From NCBI RefSeq assembly GCF_018882365.1, contig NZ_JACVOP010000001.1:310001-374000 (forward strand): a stretch of 64,000 nt of DNA, written 5' to 3'. A program made the position numbers and the translations under genes. The notes beneath the pieces were generated by a model that worked only from the letters and a program-made list of their open reading frames with translations, did not search any database and was not told where the DNA came from. The stretch is from Polynucleobacter sp. 71A-WALBACH (GTDB lineage Bacteria; Pseudomonadota; Gammaproteobacteria; Burkholderiales; Burkholderiaceae). Every line of letters starts with the position of its first letter. Position 1 is the first letter of the stretch. Below, piece by piece: positions 8,252-16,511 of this stretch.

Positions 8252-8830
8252 ATGATTCGCAATATGCCGAGATATTTATTAGCACTACTTTTGCTGCTAC
8301 CGGCAATGCAATTGGTGGAGGCAGCTCCCCCAGCCGCACCAAACTGCAGCCCCCTTTTATCCCATACCTTTCCAAGATTGCAGGATGAGGCGCCTCAAAG
8401 CCTTTGCCAATATCAGGGCAAAGTCATATTGGTTGTGAATACAGCCAGTTTTTGTGGATTCACTAGCCAATATGAGGGGCTTGAGAAGGTGTACGCCAAA
8501 TACAAAGATCGTGGCTTAGTTGTATTGGGATTTCCATCCAATGATTTTGGCCAGCAGGAGCCAGGCAGCAATAAAGAAATTGCCGACTTCTGTAAAAATA
8601 CCTATGACGTGAAGTTCCCCATGTTTGCAAAGAGCTCCGTTAGCGGTAACAATCCCAATCCTTTATTTAAGATGCTTATTGCCAAAACTGGCACAACTCC
8701 TAAATGGAATTTTTACAAATACCTCATAGATCGCAACGGGAATGTAGTGGAAGCATTTGGCAGCATGACTAAACCAACAAGCAGTAGCATTACTGGCGAG
8801 ATAGAAAAACTTCTTGGAGAGAAAATTTAG
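8252..8830 (+). CDS. Glutathione peroxidase-like protein with signal peptide
   Basis: This 192-residue thiol peroxidase has an N-terminal signal sequence (LLALLLLLPAMQLVEA, about 9-24), so it probably acts in the periplasm. The peroxidatic residue is cysteine, not selenocysteine, in NTASFCGFTSQY (C68), with the partner glutamine in GQQEPGSN (Q102) and tryptophan in KWNFYKYL (W152). It should reduce hydroperoxides, probably with thioredoxin-type donors. An AAAGG ribosome site lies six bases before ATG 8252. It is the first gene of the five-gene operon and overlaps the next start by one base. Confidence 0.88.
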   Translation: MIRNMPRYLLALLLLLPAMQLVEAAPPAAPNCSPLLSHTFPRLQDEAPQSLCQYQGKVILVVNTASFCGFTSQYEGLEKVYAKYKDRGLVVLGFPSNDFGQQEPGSNKEIADFCKNTYDVKFPMFAKSSVSGNNPNPLFKMLIAKTGTTPKWNFYKYLIDRNGNVVEAFGSMTKPTSSSITGEIEKLLGEKI

Positions 8831-10218
8831 TGGGTAAGAAAAAAGTTGCCATCATTGGCGCTGGTATATCTGGCTTAGGATGCGCATATGCATTAAGACA
8901 GCACCCTGATTTAGATATCACTGTATTCGAAGGTGGCAATCATATTGGTGGTCATAGTAATACGGTAGATCTCACACTAGAAACTCCTCAAGGTATGGTG
9001 ACGCATGGAGTAGATACTGGATTTTTAGTATTTAACCGTAAAACCTACCCCCGTTTAGTGCGTTTGTTTGAGGAAATTCAGGTTCCAATTGCGCCATCAG
9101 AAATGTCTTTTTCAGTATCGATTGATGCCAGCAAAAAAATGGGGCAAAGCAAAAAAATTGAATGGGCTGGCAATGATCTCAATTCATTCTTTGGGCAAAG
9201 ATCAAATTTGTTTTCATTCTCATTTTGGAGAATGGCTTATGACATCTTGCGCTTTAATCGTCTCGCTACCCGACTCGCAGAAGAACAGATAACATCCAAG
9301 CTTGAGTACTCAGAGCCAGATGAACGCATTAAAGATTTTTTAGACCGCAATCGTTTTAGTACCAGCTTTAGAGAAAATTATTTTTTGCCGATGATTGGCG
9401 CTATTTGGTCATGCTCTGTTGAGCAGATGCTGGAATTTCCGATTCAAACGATGGTACGCTTCTGTCACAATCATGGCCTTTTACAAATCCAGAATCGACC
9501 GCAATGGCTTACCGTTAAAGGTGGTTCAAGAGAATATGTGAAACTCTTAGTAGCGGCTTTGGAGAGGCATCAGGTCAAATTTGTACGTGAATCTGTTTCT
9601 CGCGTCAACACGAGTCAAGCCGAGCATTCTCCAGTAGAAGTAATGACTCCCTCAGGATCGTACTGGTTTGATGAAGTGGTAATGGCATGTCATAGCGACC
9701 AGACTTTAGAATTAGTGCATGGCATTGACCAAGATGCTCGTAATATTTTGGCTTCAGTTCCTTATCAAAAAAATCGTGCGATTTTGCATACTGATATTCA
9801 TTTCTTGCCGAAGACAGAGCGTTGCTGGGCAGCCTGGAACTACACCGCAAAATCTGGTACAACACCAACCGCACAACAACATGTCAGCGTAAATTATTTA
9901 ATCAACCGCCTACAGCCATTGCCTACAGCATTCGAGCGCACCCAGATTATTGTGAGCTTAAATCCGCAAACAGATCCAAATCCAGAATTAGTGCATGAAG
10001 AAATTCATTACTCACATCCAGTCTTTGATATGCGTGCAGTACAGGCACAAAAAGCACTCCCCTTGATTCAGGGTAACTCCTCAATTTGGTATTGCGGTGC
10101 ATGGACTTGTTTTGGTTTTCATGAGGATGGGCTTCGCTCAGGCGAGTTGGTGGCAATGGATCTGATGGAAAGCATTTCTCATCGCGTTAAACCCAATTCC
10201 ATTAAAGATGTTCAGTAA
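8830..10218 (+). CDS. NAD(P)/FAD-dependent oxidoreductase (flavin amine oxidase-like)
   Basis: The 462-residue protein begins with a Rossmann FAD-binding motif (VAIIGAGISGLGCAYAL) and continues with the GG-doublet HIGGHSNTV, typical of amine-oxidase or desaturase-like flavoproteins. Close relatives are found with DUF1365 and CFA-like genes in many proteobacteria, as here. The substrate is thus likely a membrane fatty acyl chain, but this is inferred from context. It starts with GTG, overlapping the gpx stop codon by one base, and its stop abuts the DUF1365 start. Confidence 0.85.
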   Translation: MGKKKVAIIGAGISGLGCAYALRQHPDLDITVFEGGNHIGGHSNTVDLTLETPQGMVTHGVDTGFLVFNRKTYPRLVRLFEEIQVPIAPSEMSFSVSIDASKKMGQSKKIEWAGNDLNSFFGQRSNLFSFSFWRMAYDILRFNRLATRLAEEQITSKLEYSEPDERIKDFLDRNRFSTSFRENYFLPMIGAIWSCSVEQMLEFPIQTMVRFCHNHGLLQIQNRPQWLTVKGGSREYVKLLVAALERHQVKFVRESVSRVNTSQAEHSPVEVMTPSGSYWFDEVVMACHSDQTLELVHGIDQDARNILASVPYQKNRAILHTDIHFLPKTERCWAAWNYTAKSGTTPTAQQHVSVNYLINRLQPLPTAFERTQIIVSLNPQTDPNPELVHEEIHYSHPVFDMRAVQAQKALPLIQGNSSIWYCGAWTCFGFHEDGLRSGELVAMDLMESISHRVKPNSIKDVQ

Positions 10219-11004
10219 ATGAATTTGCCAACGATTAATTTTGGGGCGGTAAAACATCGGCGTTTTCGCCCCGCCATAAATGCGTTTGGCTATGGCGTCT
10301 TTACTCTATCTATTCCGATGCGCGCGCGCAGACAGGATCCAACATTACTTAGCAAGCGCGGTCTAAAAGACAAACAATTTGGTCTATTTTCCTTCTTTGA
10401 TCAAGATCATGGATTAGGTAATCAGGATAGTCTGACCTGGATCGAATCGATCCTTAAAGAAAATCACATACATCGAGTTGATGGTGAAATTTGGCTTCAA
10501 ACTTTTCCACGAGTGCTCGGCTATGTCTTTAATCCCGTCAGCTTTTGGATCTGTACCCAGGCCAATGGTCAAGTTCAAGCAGTACTGGCTGAGGTGAATA
10601 ACACCTTTGGCGAACGACACTGCTACCTACTCCATCATGACTCTGGTGAAGCCCTACAATCTGGAGAAACTCTGGTAAGCAAGAAGGTATTCCATGTGTC
10701 CCCTTTTTGTGACGTACGAGGGGAATACCACTTCCGCTTTTTATTTCCCCAAGACAGCAAATCAAAGCGAAATATTGTGTGCCGGATTGAGCTCCACGAA
10801 GATGGCGCCCCGTTGATCAATACCAGCATCAGCGGCTTATCCCAACCCTTGAGTAAAAGCGCCCTCTATCTGGCCTTCCTGCGCTACCCTCTGATGAGTC
10901 TAGGCGTTATTGGCCGAATTCACTGGCAGGCATTGAAATTATGGTTAAAAGGTGTACCCTTTTATTCCAAACCTAAACCACCAGAACTTGAAATTACCCG
11001 ATGA
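10219..11004 (+). CDS. DUF1365 domain-containing protein
   Basis: The protein (261 residues) shows the DUF1365 hallmarks: KHRRFRPAINAFGYGVF near the start, QTFPRVLGYVFNPVSFWIC, EVNNTFGERHCYLL and KKVFHVSPFCDVRGEYHFRF. No enzymatic activity is established for the family, though it nearly always travels with the flavoprotein and CFA-like methyltransferase found on either side here. It abuts the upstream gene with no gap and overlaps the downstream gene by four bases, so equimolar synthesis is likely. Confidence 0.9.
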   Translation: MNLPTINFGAVKHRRFRPAINAFGYGVFTLSIPMRARRQDPTLLSKRGLKDKQFGLFSFFDQDHGLGNQDSLTWIESILKENHIHRVDGEIWLQTFPRVLGYVFNPVSFWICTQANGQVQAVLAEVNNTFGERHCYLLHHDSGEALQSGETLVSKKVFHVSPFCDVRGEYHFRFLFPQDSKSKRNIVCRIELHEDGAPLINTSISGLSQPLSKSALYLAFLRYPLMSLGVIGRIHWQALKLWLKGVPFYSKPKPPELEITR

Positions 11005-12296
11005 ATCGCCCCGGTCAATCACTGCTATCTCGCCTTACCTTCTCTCGCCCTGAGAAACGGACGTCTAAACAACAGCAATATCGCGCCAGCACGCAAACCT
11101 TATTAAGTCTCTTGGCGCAATTACGCAGCGGCCATCTGGTACTCACTCTGCCAAATAAGGAAGTAAGGGAGTTTGGTAACAGTTCAGACCAACTACATGC
11201 TGAAATTCAAGTTTTAGACTGGTCCGTGTTTAAGCAAGTTTTATCTCATGGCGATATTGGCTTTGCCGAGAGCTATATTCGGGGCGAATGGAATACGCCT
11301 GATCTCAAGACTGTTCTGGAGCTAGCCATTCGAAATCGCACCATCCTAGAAAAAGCAATCTATGGAAGCTGGCTAGGATCCATCGCATATCGTCTGAGAC
11401 ATTGGTTTAGAGATAACTCTAAATCGGGAAGTCGCAAGAATATTCATGCGCACTATGACCTGGGTAATGCCTTCTATACCCTTTGGTTAGACCCCACGAT
11501 GAGCTATTCAAGCGCATGGTTCTCTGAGGGTGACAAGCAATCACTCATGGATGCTCAGCGCGCCAAAATCAAACGTATTCTGGACTCTATTCATGCCAAA
11601 GCAGGTGATCAACTCTTGGAAATAGGCTGTGGTTGGGGCGGCTTTATGGAAGAAGCCTTGCGCAATGGTAATCAGATCACTGGTTTGACTTTATCGACGG
11701 AGCAAAAAGCTTTTGCAGATTCTAGACTTCAGAACGTCGCTGCAGAAGCAAGTAATGCAAGGAAATTTGAAGTTCGCCTGCAAGATTATCGAGATTGCGC
11801 AGAGCAATTTGATGGCATTGCCTCTATTGAAATGTTTGAAGCGGTTGGCGAGAATCATTGGGGCGAATACTTCCAAACGGTTGCGAAGCGACTAAAAACC
11901 GGCGGTAGAGCTTGCATCCAAACAATCGTGATAGCGGAAGATTTGTTTGATCGCTATCGCCAAAATACTGACTTTATTCAGCAGTATGTTTTCCCAGGGG
12001 GCATGCTTCCCTCGCCCACTAAATTCAAGGCTGCTGCAGCCAGTGCAGGCTTAGAGGTAGAGGCCGAATTTGCATTTGGTGCTGACTATGCCAAAACCTT
12101 ATGTTTGTGGCGCGATAGCTTTAATCACAAGATTGAAGAAATCTATCGCCTCGGTTTTGATGAGGCCTTTATTCGACTCTGGAATTTCTATCTAATGTAT
12201 TGTGCCGCTGGATTCACTGAAAAAAACATTGATGTCGTGCAGTACACACTAAAACACCAAAATATCGTTTGCTCAAGCGATGCCCTGCGCCCATGA
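11001..12296 (+). CDS. CFA synthase-like SAM methyltransferase with altered active site
   Basis: This 431-residue protein belongs to the cyclopropane-fatty-acyl-phospholipid synthase family: HYDLGNAFYTLWLDP, SAM motif LEIGCGWGG (206-214), GLTLSTEQ, SIEMFEAVGENHW, FPGGMLPS and GADYAKTLCLW. Compared with E. coli CFA synthase, the bicarbonate-site Glu (E280), Tyr (Y363) and Cys near the end (C401) are kept, but the YSCAYW cysteine is serine (S171) and the LLHTIG histidine is glutamine (Q307). The sequence also has EMFEAVG where classic enzymes have MFEHVG. It may therefore methylate acyl chains in another way, as in furan or branched fatty acid routes (inference). Confidence 0.88.
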   Translation: MNRPGQSLLSRLTFSRPEKRTSKQQQYRASTQTLLSLLAQLRSGHLVLTLPNKEVREFGNSSDQLHAEIQVLDWSVFKQVLSHGDIGFAESYIRGEWNTPDLKTVLELAIRNRTILEKAIYGSWLGSIAYRLRHWFRDNSKSGSRKNIHAHYDLGNAFYTLWLDPTMSYSSAWFSEGDKQSLMDAQRAKIKRILDSIHAKAGDQLLEIGCGWGGFMEEALRNGNQITGLTLSTEQKAFADSRLQNVAAEASNARKFEVRLQDYRDCAEQFDGIASIEMFEAVGENHWGEYFQTVAKRLKTGGRACIQTIVIAEDLFDRYRQNTDFIQQYVFPGGMLPSPTKFKAAAASAGLEVEAEFAFGADYAKTLCLWRDSFNHKIEEIYRLGFDEAFIRLWNFYLMYCAAGFTEKNIDVVQYTLKHQNIVCSSDALRP

Positions 12297-13069
12297 AACA
12301 AAAAGGAATTAATTCTTTTGCAAACCAACGGATTTGGGTCATTGGGGCTTCCAGTGGAATTGGTGAGGCCTGCGCAAAAGCCTTTATTAAGGCAGGTGCA
12401 AAAGTTGCCCTTTCTAGCCGTCGTGCAGAGCGTCTAAATACCCTTGCACATTCCGGAGAGCCTGGACAAGCTTTAGCACTCCCACTAGATGTCACTCAGC
12501 AAGAGCAACTCACTACAGCCTATCACAGCATCTTAGAGGTCTGGGGCGGATTGGACCTACTGCTTTTTGTTTCGGGCGTATATACCCCCTTACGCGCTGA
12601 CAATTTTGACTTTGAGATCGCACAAAAAACCATTGATGCTAACTTGCTGGGGCCTATGAGGGCAGTCGGCGTGGTCTTACCTAATATGCTCAAAAATCAT
12701 GCTGGTCATATTGCTATCGTTGGTAGCGTAGCTGGATATAGCGGACTCCCAAAAGCCCTGGCCTATGGGCCAAGTAAAGCAGGGATTATTAATTTCTGTG
12801 AAACCCTATATTACGATTTACTACCGCAGGGTGTGAGCGTGCACATGATCTCTCCAGGGTTTGTCGCTACTGAAGCTACTGCACAGAATGATTTTGAGAT
12901 GCCAGCACTGATCACTGCTGAAGCGGCTGCAAATAAAATCCTAGCAGGAATAGTGGCTGGAGAATTTGATATTCACTTCCCCAAGCGGTTTTCAGGATTC
13001 TTAAAGTTCCTCAGAATCCTACCTTACCCGCTGTACTTCTGGATCGTACGGCGCTTCGTCAAAATCTAA
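12293..13069 (+). CDS. Short-chain dehydrogenase/reductase (SDR)
   Basis: This 258-residue classical SDR has the cofactor motif VIGASSGIGEA, an NAG-like region replaced by VSGVYTPLR, and the active site VGSVAGYSG with YGPSK (Tyr-x-x-x-Lys). The C-terminus ends with a hydrophobic basic segment (LPYPLYFWIVRRFVKI), suggesting membrane association. ATG 12293 overlaps the stop of the methyltransferase gene by four bases and is preferred over the open frame upstream. It is the last gene of the operon; the substrate may be a modified lipid, but this is inference. Confidence 0.85.
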   Translation: MKQKGINSFANQRIWVIGASSGIGEACAKAFIKAGAKVALSSRRAERLNTLAHSGEPGQALALPLDVTQQEQLTTAYHSILEVWGGLDLLLFVSGVYTPLRADNFDFEIAQKTIDANLLGPMRAVGVVLPNMLKNHAGHIAIVGSVAGYSGLPKALAYGPSKAGIINFCETLYYDLLPQGVSVHMISPGFVATEATAQNDFEMPALITAEAAANKILAGIVAGEFDIHFPKRFSGFLKFLRILPYPLYFWIVRRFVKI

Positions 13070-13078
13070 GATTCTGAA

Positions 13079-13741
13079 TTACTGGTACTTATCCTTGCGG
13101 ATTTTTTGTACTAAGTAATCCATTACCGCAATCGCCTTGGCTTTAGTTCCAGCAATTGATGGGGAGGTTACATAGCGGCCCTGCATCACAATCGTTGGAA
13201 CACCATCAATACGATATGCATCAGCCATCTGTCTTGCAGCGCGCGCTTTAGACACCACAGCAAATGAACGATAGGTAGCCAAGAAAGTATTGCGATCGAT
13301 ACCCTGAGAGGCGACCCAATCCGCAATCTCATTTTCTGTCATGAGACGTTTATTTTCTTTATGCATGGCATACATCACTTTTTCATTCATCGCCTCGCCT
13401 TTGCCCATGGCCTCTAAGGCATAGAACAACTGGCTATGCGGCATAAAGTCATCACGGAAGGCAACGGGCACTCTACGGAAAGTTACATCCTTAGGTTGGC
13501 GCTTTACCCACGCACTTAACTCTGGTTCAAAGTCATAGCAATGTGGGCAACCATACCAAAAAAACTCGATGACCTCGACCTTACCTTTAGATTCAACTGG
13601 CTGAGGGGTGGGCAGAATACGATAATCAAATCCCTCTTCGATCTTAGGACTTTGCGCAGTAGCAATCCCTGAAAATAAAAATGCCAAGCCAAGAACGGCG
13701 GCAGATAAAAAGACTCGCTTAGACTTAGATAATGTAATCAT
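13079..13741 (-). CDS. dsbA: Thiol:disulfide interchange protein DsbA
   Basis: DsbA introduces disulfides into periplasmic proteins. The 220-residue precursor has a signal peptide (AAVLGLAFLFSGIATAQ), the thioredoxin-fold active site FFWYGCPHCYDFEP with C65 and C68, the alpha-helical insert, and the cis-proline segment IDGVPTIVMQGRY. The CPHC dipeptide matches strongly oxidising DsbA proteins. Its start overlaps the SPOR gene stop by four bases, so it is coupled to that gene in the argS-SPOR-dsbA run. Confidence 0.95.
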   Translation of the reverse strand: MITLSKSKRVFLSAAVLGLAFLFSGIATAQSPKIEEGFDYRILPTPQPVESKGKVEVIEFFWYGCPHCYDFEPELSAWVKRQPKDVTFRRVPVAFRDDFMPHSQLFYALEAMGKGEAMNEKVMYAMHKENKRLMTENEIADWVASQGIDRNTFLATYRSFAVVSKARAARQMADAYRIDGVPTIVMQGRYVTSPSIAGTKAKAIAVMDYLVQKIRKDKYQ

Positions 13742-14352
13742 GATTTGCTAGATTTAATAACGCTCGGTTTAATGCCCATGCCATTCAGTTTGTCTCGCAC
13801 GGGGTTGCTTTCTTCAACACTGTTATATGGGCCAACGCGCACTCGCCAAAGTGTATTGCCCTCACTACTAATCTCACTTAACTGAGACTGAATACCTTGA
13901 ATAGCTAGATTAGCTTTTTGTGCATCCGCATCAGCACGCTTATTGAAGGCGCCTACTTGTAAGAAATAGATTGCATCCGACTTTGCAGTAGGGGTCGGAG
14001 CCGCCTCTACTGGTTTTTTGCCATTAGCTAGATCAGCAATTGGATCTGGCGCGCTAGCGGCAGGCGCAGCCGACTTACCTTGTAAAGGCTTATTCAAGTC
14101 TAAGGCCTCTGCTGGGGCAGCTGACTCACCTTCGGCAGGCGCTGGTCCTGACTTAATTGTTAAAGGTAGATTAGGGGCTCTTACTCCTGGACGCTCTTGA
14201 GGGGTGTTCTTAGAAAGGTAAAAAGCGATCACGAAAGCGACCCCTAAGCCAACCCCAAGTCCCAGAATAAAGCCGAGAATAGTGCCACCATATTCCGGGC
14301 TTGATGACTGCATCTTTGGGGTGAAGCTGGTGTGTTGATTTGTTTTTTTCAT
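13738..14352 (-). CDS. SPOR domain protein (FtsN/DedD-like)
   Basis: The protein (204 residues) has a short cytoplasmic tail, one transmembrane helix (about 22-46, Gly-rich), a flexible Ala/Pro/Lys linker, and a C-terminal SPOR domain beginning FLQVGAFNKRADADAQKANL and ending RVRVGPYNSVEES. SPOR domains bind denuded septal peptidoglycan, so a cell-division role similar to FtsN is likely. It lies 51 bases after argS, as in many Burkholderiales. Confidence 0.88.
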   Translation of the reverse strand: MKKTNQHTSFTPKMQSSSPEYGGTILGFILGLGVGLGVAFVIAFYLSKNTPQERPGVRAPNLPLTIKSGPAPAEGESAAPAEALDLNKPLQGKSAAPAASAPDPIADLANGKKPVEAAPTPTAKSDAIYFLQVGAFNKRADADAQKANLAIQGIQSQLSEISSEGNTLWRVRVGPYNSVEESNPVRDKLNGMGIKPSVIKSSKS

Positions 14353-14403
14353 CTTATCTCCATACCTCTTTTTACCACTTAAGCGCTAGCAAGTAACTAC
14401 AGC

Positions 14404-16131
14404 TTACATCTTAGCGGGTGCTGAAACACCCAATACCTTTAATCCATTTTCTAGCACCTGGCGAGTCGCCGAGAGCAAGGCAAGGCGAGCCAATTTCAAT
14501 GCAGGGTCATCCACTAAAACGCGATCCGCATTATAGAAAGTATGAAAGTCTCCCGCTAAATCACGCAAGTAAAAAGCTAAAGCATGTGGCGCTAAGTCTG
14601 CCGCAGCATCGGTGAGCATTTCGGGATACTCAGCCAAACGACGCAGTAAATGATCCGAGGCTTTGCTTTGCAGTAAAGAAAGATCTGCGTCCTTCAGATC
14701 AGAAACTTGTCCACCCCATTGAGTCAAGATTGAGCAAATGCGAGCATGGGCATATTGCACATAGAACACTGGGTTCTCATCATTCTGCTGTAACGCTAAA
14801 TCAACATCAAAAACAAATTCAGTATCGGCCTTGCGGGAGATGAGGAAGAAACGCACGGCGTCTCTTCCGCGCTGAAGCGCTAACTCACGCTCATCAGCAG
14901 TCATTTCTGGTGTAACGCCACCCGACCACTCAACCAAATCACGCACAGTGACATATGAGCCGGCACGTTTAGAAATTTTGACTTCCTCACCATGGCGCAT
15001 CACTGTGACCATCTTATGCAAAACATAGTCGGGGTAGGTTTTCGGAATATCCCAACCGCGCTTCTGCGCTACACCCTGCAAGCCAGAACGCACACGGGCG
15101 ATCGTGCCATGATGATCGCTACCTTGAACATTGATCACCTTCTCAAAGCCACGACTCCACTTACTGGTGTGATATGCGACATCAGGCACAAAATAGGTAA
15201 AACTTCCATCAGACTTACGCATGACGCGATCTTTATCGTCACCATCATCCGTGGTCTTAAGCCAAAGCGCGCCCTCAGACTCATAGGTCTTACCAATACT
15301 CTGCAACTCTTCAACAATCTTCGCAACACTACCGTCGGTATACAAGGAAGACTCTAAGTAATAACAATCAAACTCCACACCAAACGTTTTTAAATCAATG
15401 TCTTGTTCATTACGCAAATACGCTACGGCAAATTGACGAATGGCTTCAAGATCATCTTTATATTCTGATGAAGCCTTAAAAGCAGTCGCAATCTCTGCAA
15501 TATATTCACCGTTATAAGCACTCTCCGGCCAAGTAGTGTCGCCTGGCTTAAGCCCATTTAATCTAGCCTTTACTGAGAGCGCTAAATTCGCAATCTGCAC
15601 TCCAGCATCGTTGTAATAAAACTCGCGATGCACCTTGATTCCCTGTGTAGCCAACAAGTTAGCCAAGGCATCGCCTAGCGCAGCTTGACGGCCATGACCA
15701 ACGTGCAGCGGGCCAGTAGGATTGGCAGACACAAACTCAATCATGGCACTAGCCACTGTGGCCGCTTCCGGGGTAAGTTGACCAAATCGGGATCCTGCTG
15801 CAAGAACCTCTTGCACTACAGTAGTTTTGGCGGCATTACTAAGGCGAAAGTTAATAAAACCAGGTCCTGCGATTTCGCAAGAAGCAATGAGCTCACCATA
15901 GCCAGGCTGCTGCTCCAAACGCTTAACCAGGGCTTCTGCCAGCTCTCTAGGATTCAACTTCCAAGCCTTGGAGAGTTGGAGGGCAATATTACAAGCGACA
16001 TCTCCATGGTCAACTGCCTTGGGGCGCTCTAAACGAGGCGCAGGGGCATCTCCTAAACCACGCTCCTGAGCCAAACCCTGCAGAGCTGCGCTCAGCATTT
16101 CAATTAAACGATTTTTATTAGTTAACAACAT
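14404..16131 (-). CDS. argS: Arginine--tRNA ligase
   Basis: This class I aminoacyl-tRNA synthetase attaches arginine to tRNA-Arg. The 575-residue protein has the N-terminal Add-1 domain, the HIGH-type signature [18 protein letters not shown], the [20 protein letters not shown] region around the KMSKS site, and a C-terminal anticodon-binding helical domain ([13 protein letters not shown]). Length is typical. It is divergent from the DUF1840 gene. Confidence 0.97.
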   Translation of the reverse strand: MLLTNKNRLIEMLSAALQGLAQERGLGDAPAPRLERPKAVDHGDVACNIALQLSKAWKLNPRELAEALVKRLEQQPGYGELIASCEIAGPGFINFRLSNAAKTTVVQEVLAAGSRFGQLTPEAATVASAMIEFVSANPTGPLHVGHGRQAALGDALANLLATQGIKVHREFYYNDAGVQIANLALSVKARLNGLKPGDTTWPESAYNGEYIAEIATAFKASSEYKDDLEAIRQFAVAYLRNEQDIDLKTFGVEFDCYYLESSLYTDGSVAKIVEELQSIGKTYESEGALWLKTTDDGDDKDRVMRKSDGSFTYFVPDVAYHTSKWSRGFEKVINVQGSDHHGTIARVRSGLQGVAQKRGWDIPKTYPDYVLHKMVTVMRHGEEVKISKRAGSYVTVRDLVEWSGGVTPEMTADERELALQRGRDAVRFFLISRKADTEFVFDVDLALQQNDENPVFYVQYAHARICSILTQWGGQVSDLKDADLSLLQSKASDHLLRRLAEYPEMLTDAAADLAPHALAFYLRDLAGDFHTFYNADRVLVDDPALKLARLALLSATRQVLENGLKVLGVSAPAKM

Positions 16132-16166
16132 AGATAAGTGAGTTTATCAGGTGGTAAGCTATCGAA

Positions 16167-16484
16167 ATGATCTATCAATTTCGCTCCAAAGCGGGTCCTG
16201 ACGTCATCATGCTGGCTGATCTGACCCAGCGAATCTTTGAAATTTTGGGCCGCCCATTAGAGCCCAGAGGGATTTTGACCGTTGAGCAACTACCAGCCCT
16301 CATCATCGCCCTAGAAACTGCCATTCTGAAAGACTTGGAAGAGCGTGCCAGCAGCAATACGGCTGATCAAGAAAACAGCGAAAAACCGAAGCTTGCCGAC
16401 AGGCTGGGACAGCGCGCCTACCCCTTCCTTGAACTGATGAAACAGGCTAAAGCCAAAGATGAGCCGGTGATGTGGGGCGTTTAA
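16167..16484 (+). CDS. DUF1840 domain-containing protein
   Basis: This 105-residue protein matches the small DUF1840 family: MIYQFRSKAGPDVIMLADLT at the start, then LEPRGILTVEQLPALIIALE, and the C-terminal RAYPFLELMKQA-type block (here QRAYPFLELMKQAKA) with terminal VMWGV. The function is unknown. It is divergent from argS and convergent with metH, and its 3' end lies inside a hairpin. Confidence 0.85.
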   Translation: MIYQFRSKAGPDVIMLADLTQRIFEILGRPLEPRGILTVEQLPALIIALETAILKDLEERASSNTADQENSEKPKLADRLGQRAYPFLELMKQAKAKDEPVMWGV

Positions 16485-16497
16485 AGCGCCACATCAC
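16467..16497. terminator. Hairpin between convergent DUF1840 and metH genes
   Basis: GTGATGTGG (16467-16475) pairs with CCACATCAC (16489-16497). The inner part is a G-G mismatch, two G-C pairs and a seven-base loop that contains the DUF1840 stop codon. There is no strong T-run. It may end one or both convergent transcripts. Confidence 0.4.
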
Positions 16498-16511
16498 TGA
16501 ATACGCCCGAC

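Noticed and set aside
14992..15357. 121-codon open frame opposite argS
   Set aside because: It lies entirely within argS on the other strand, has no signal or family motif and no ribosome site.
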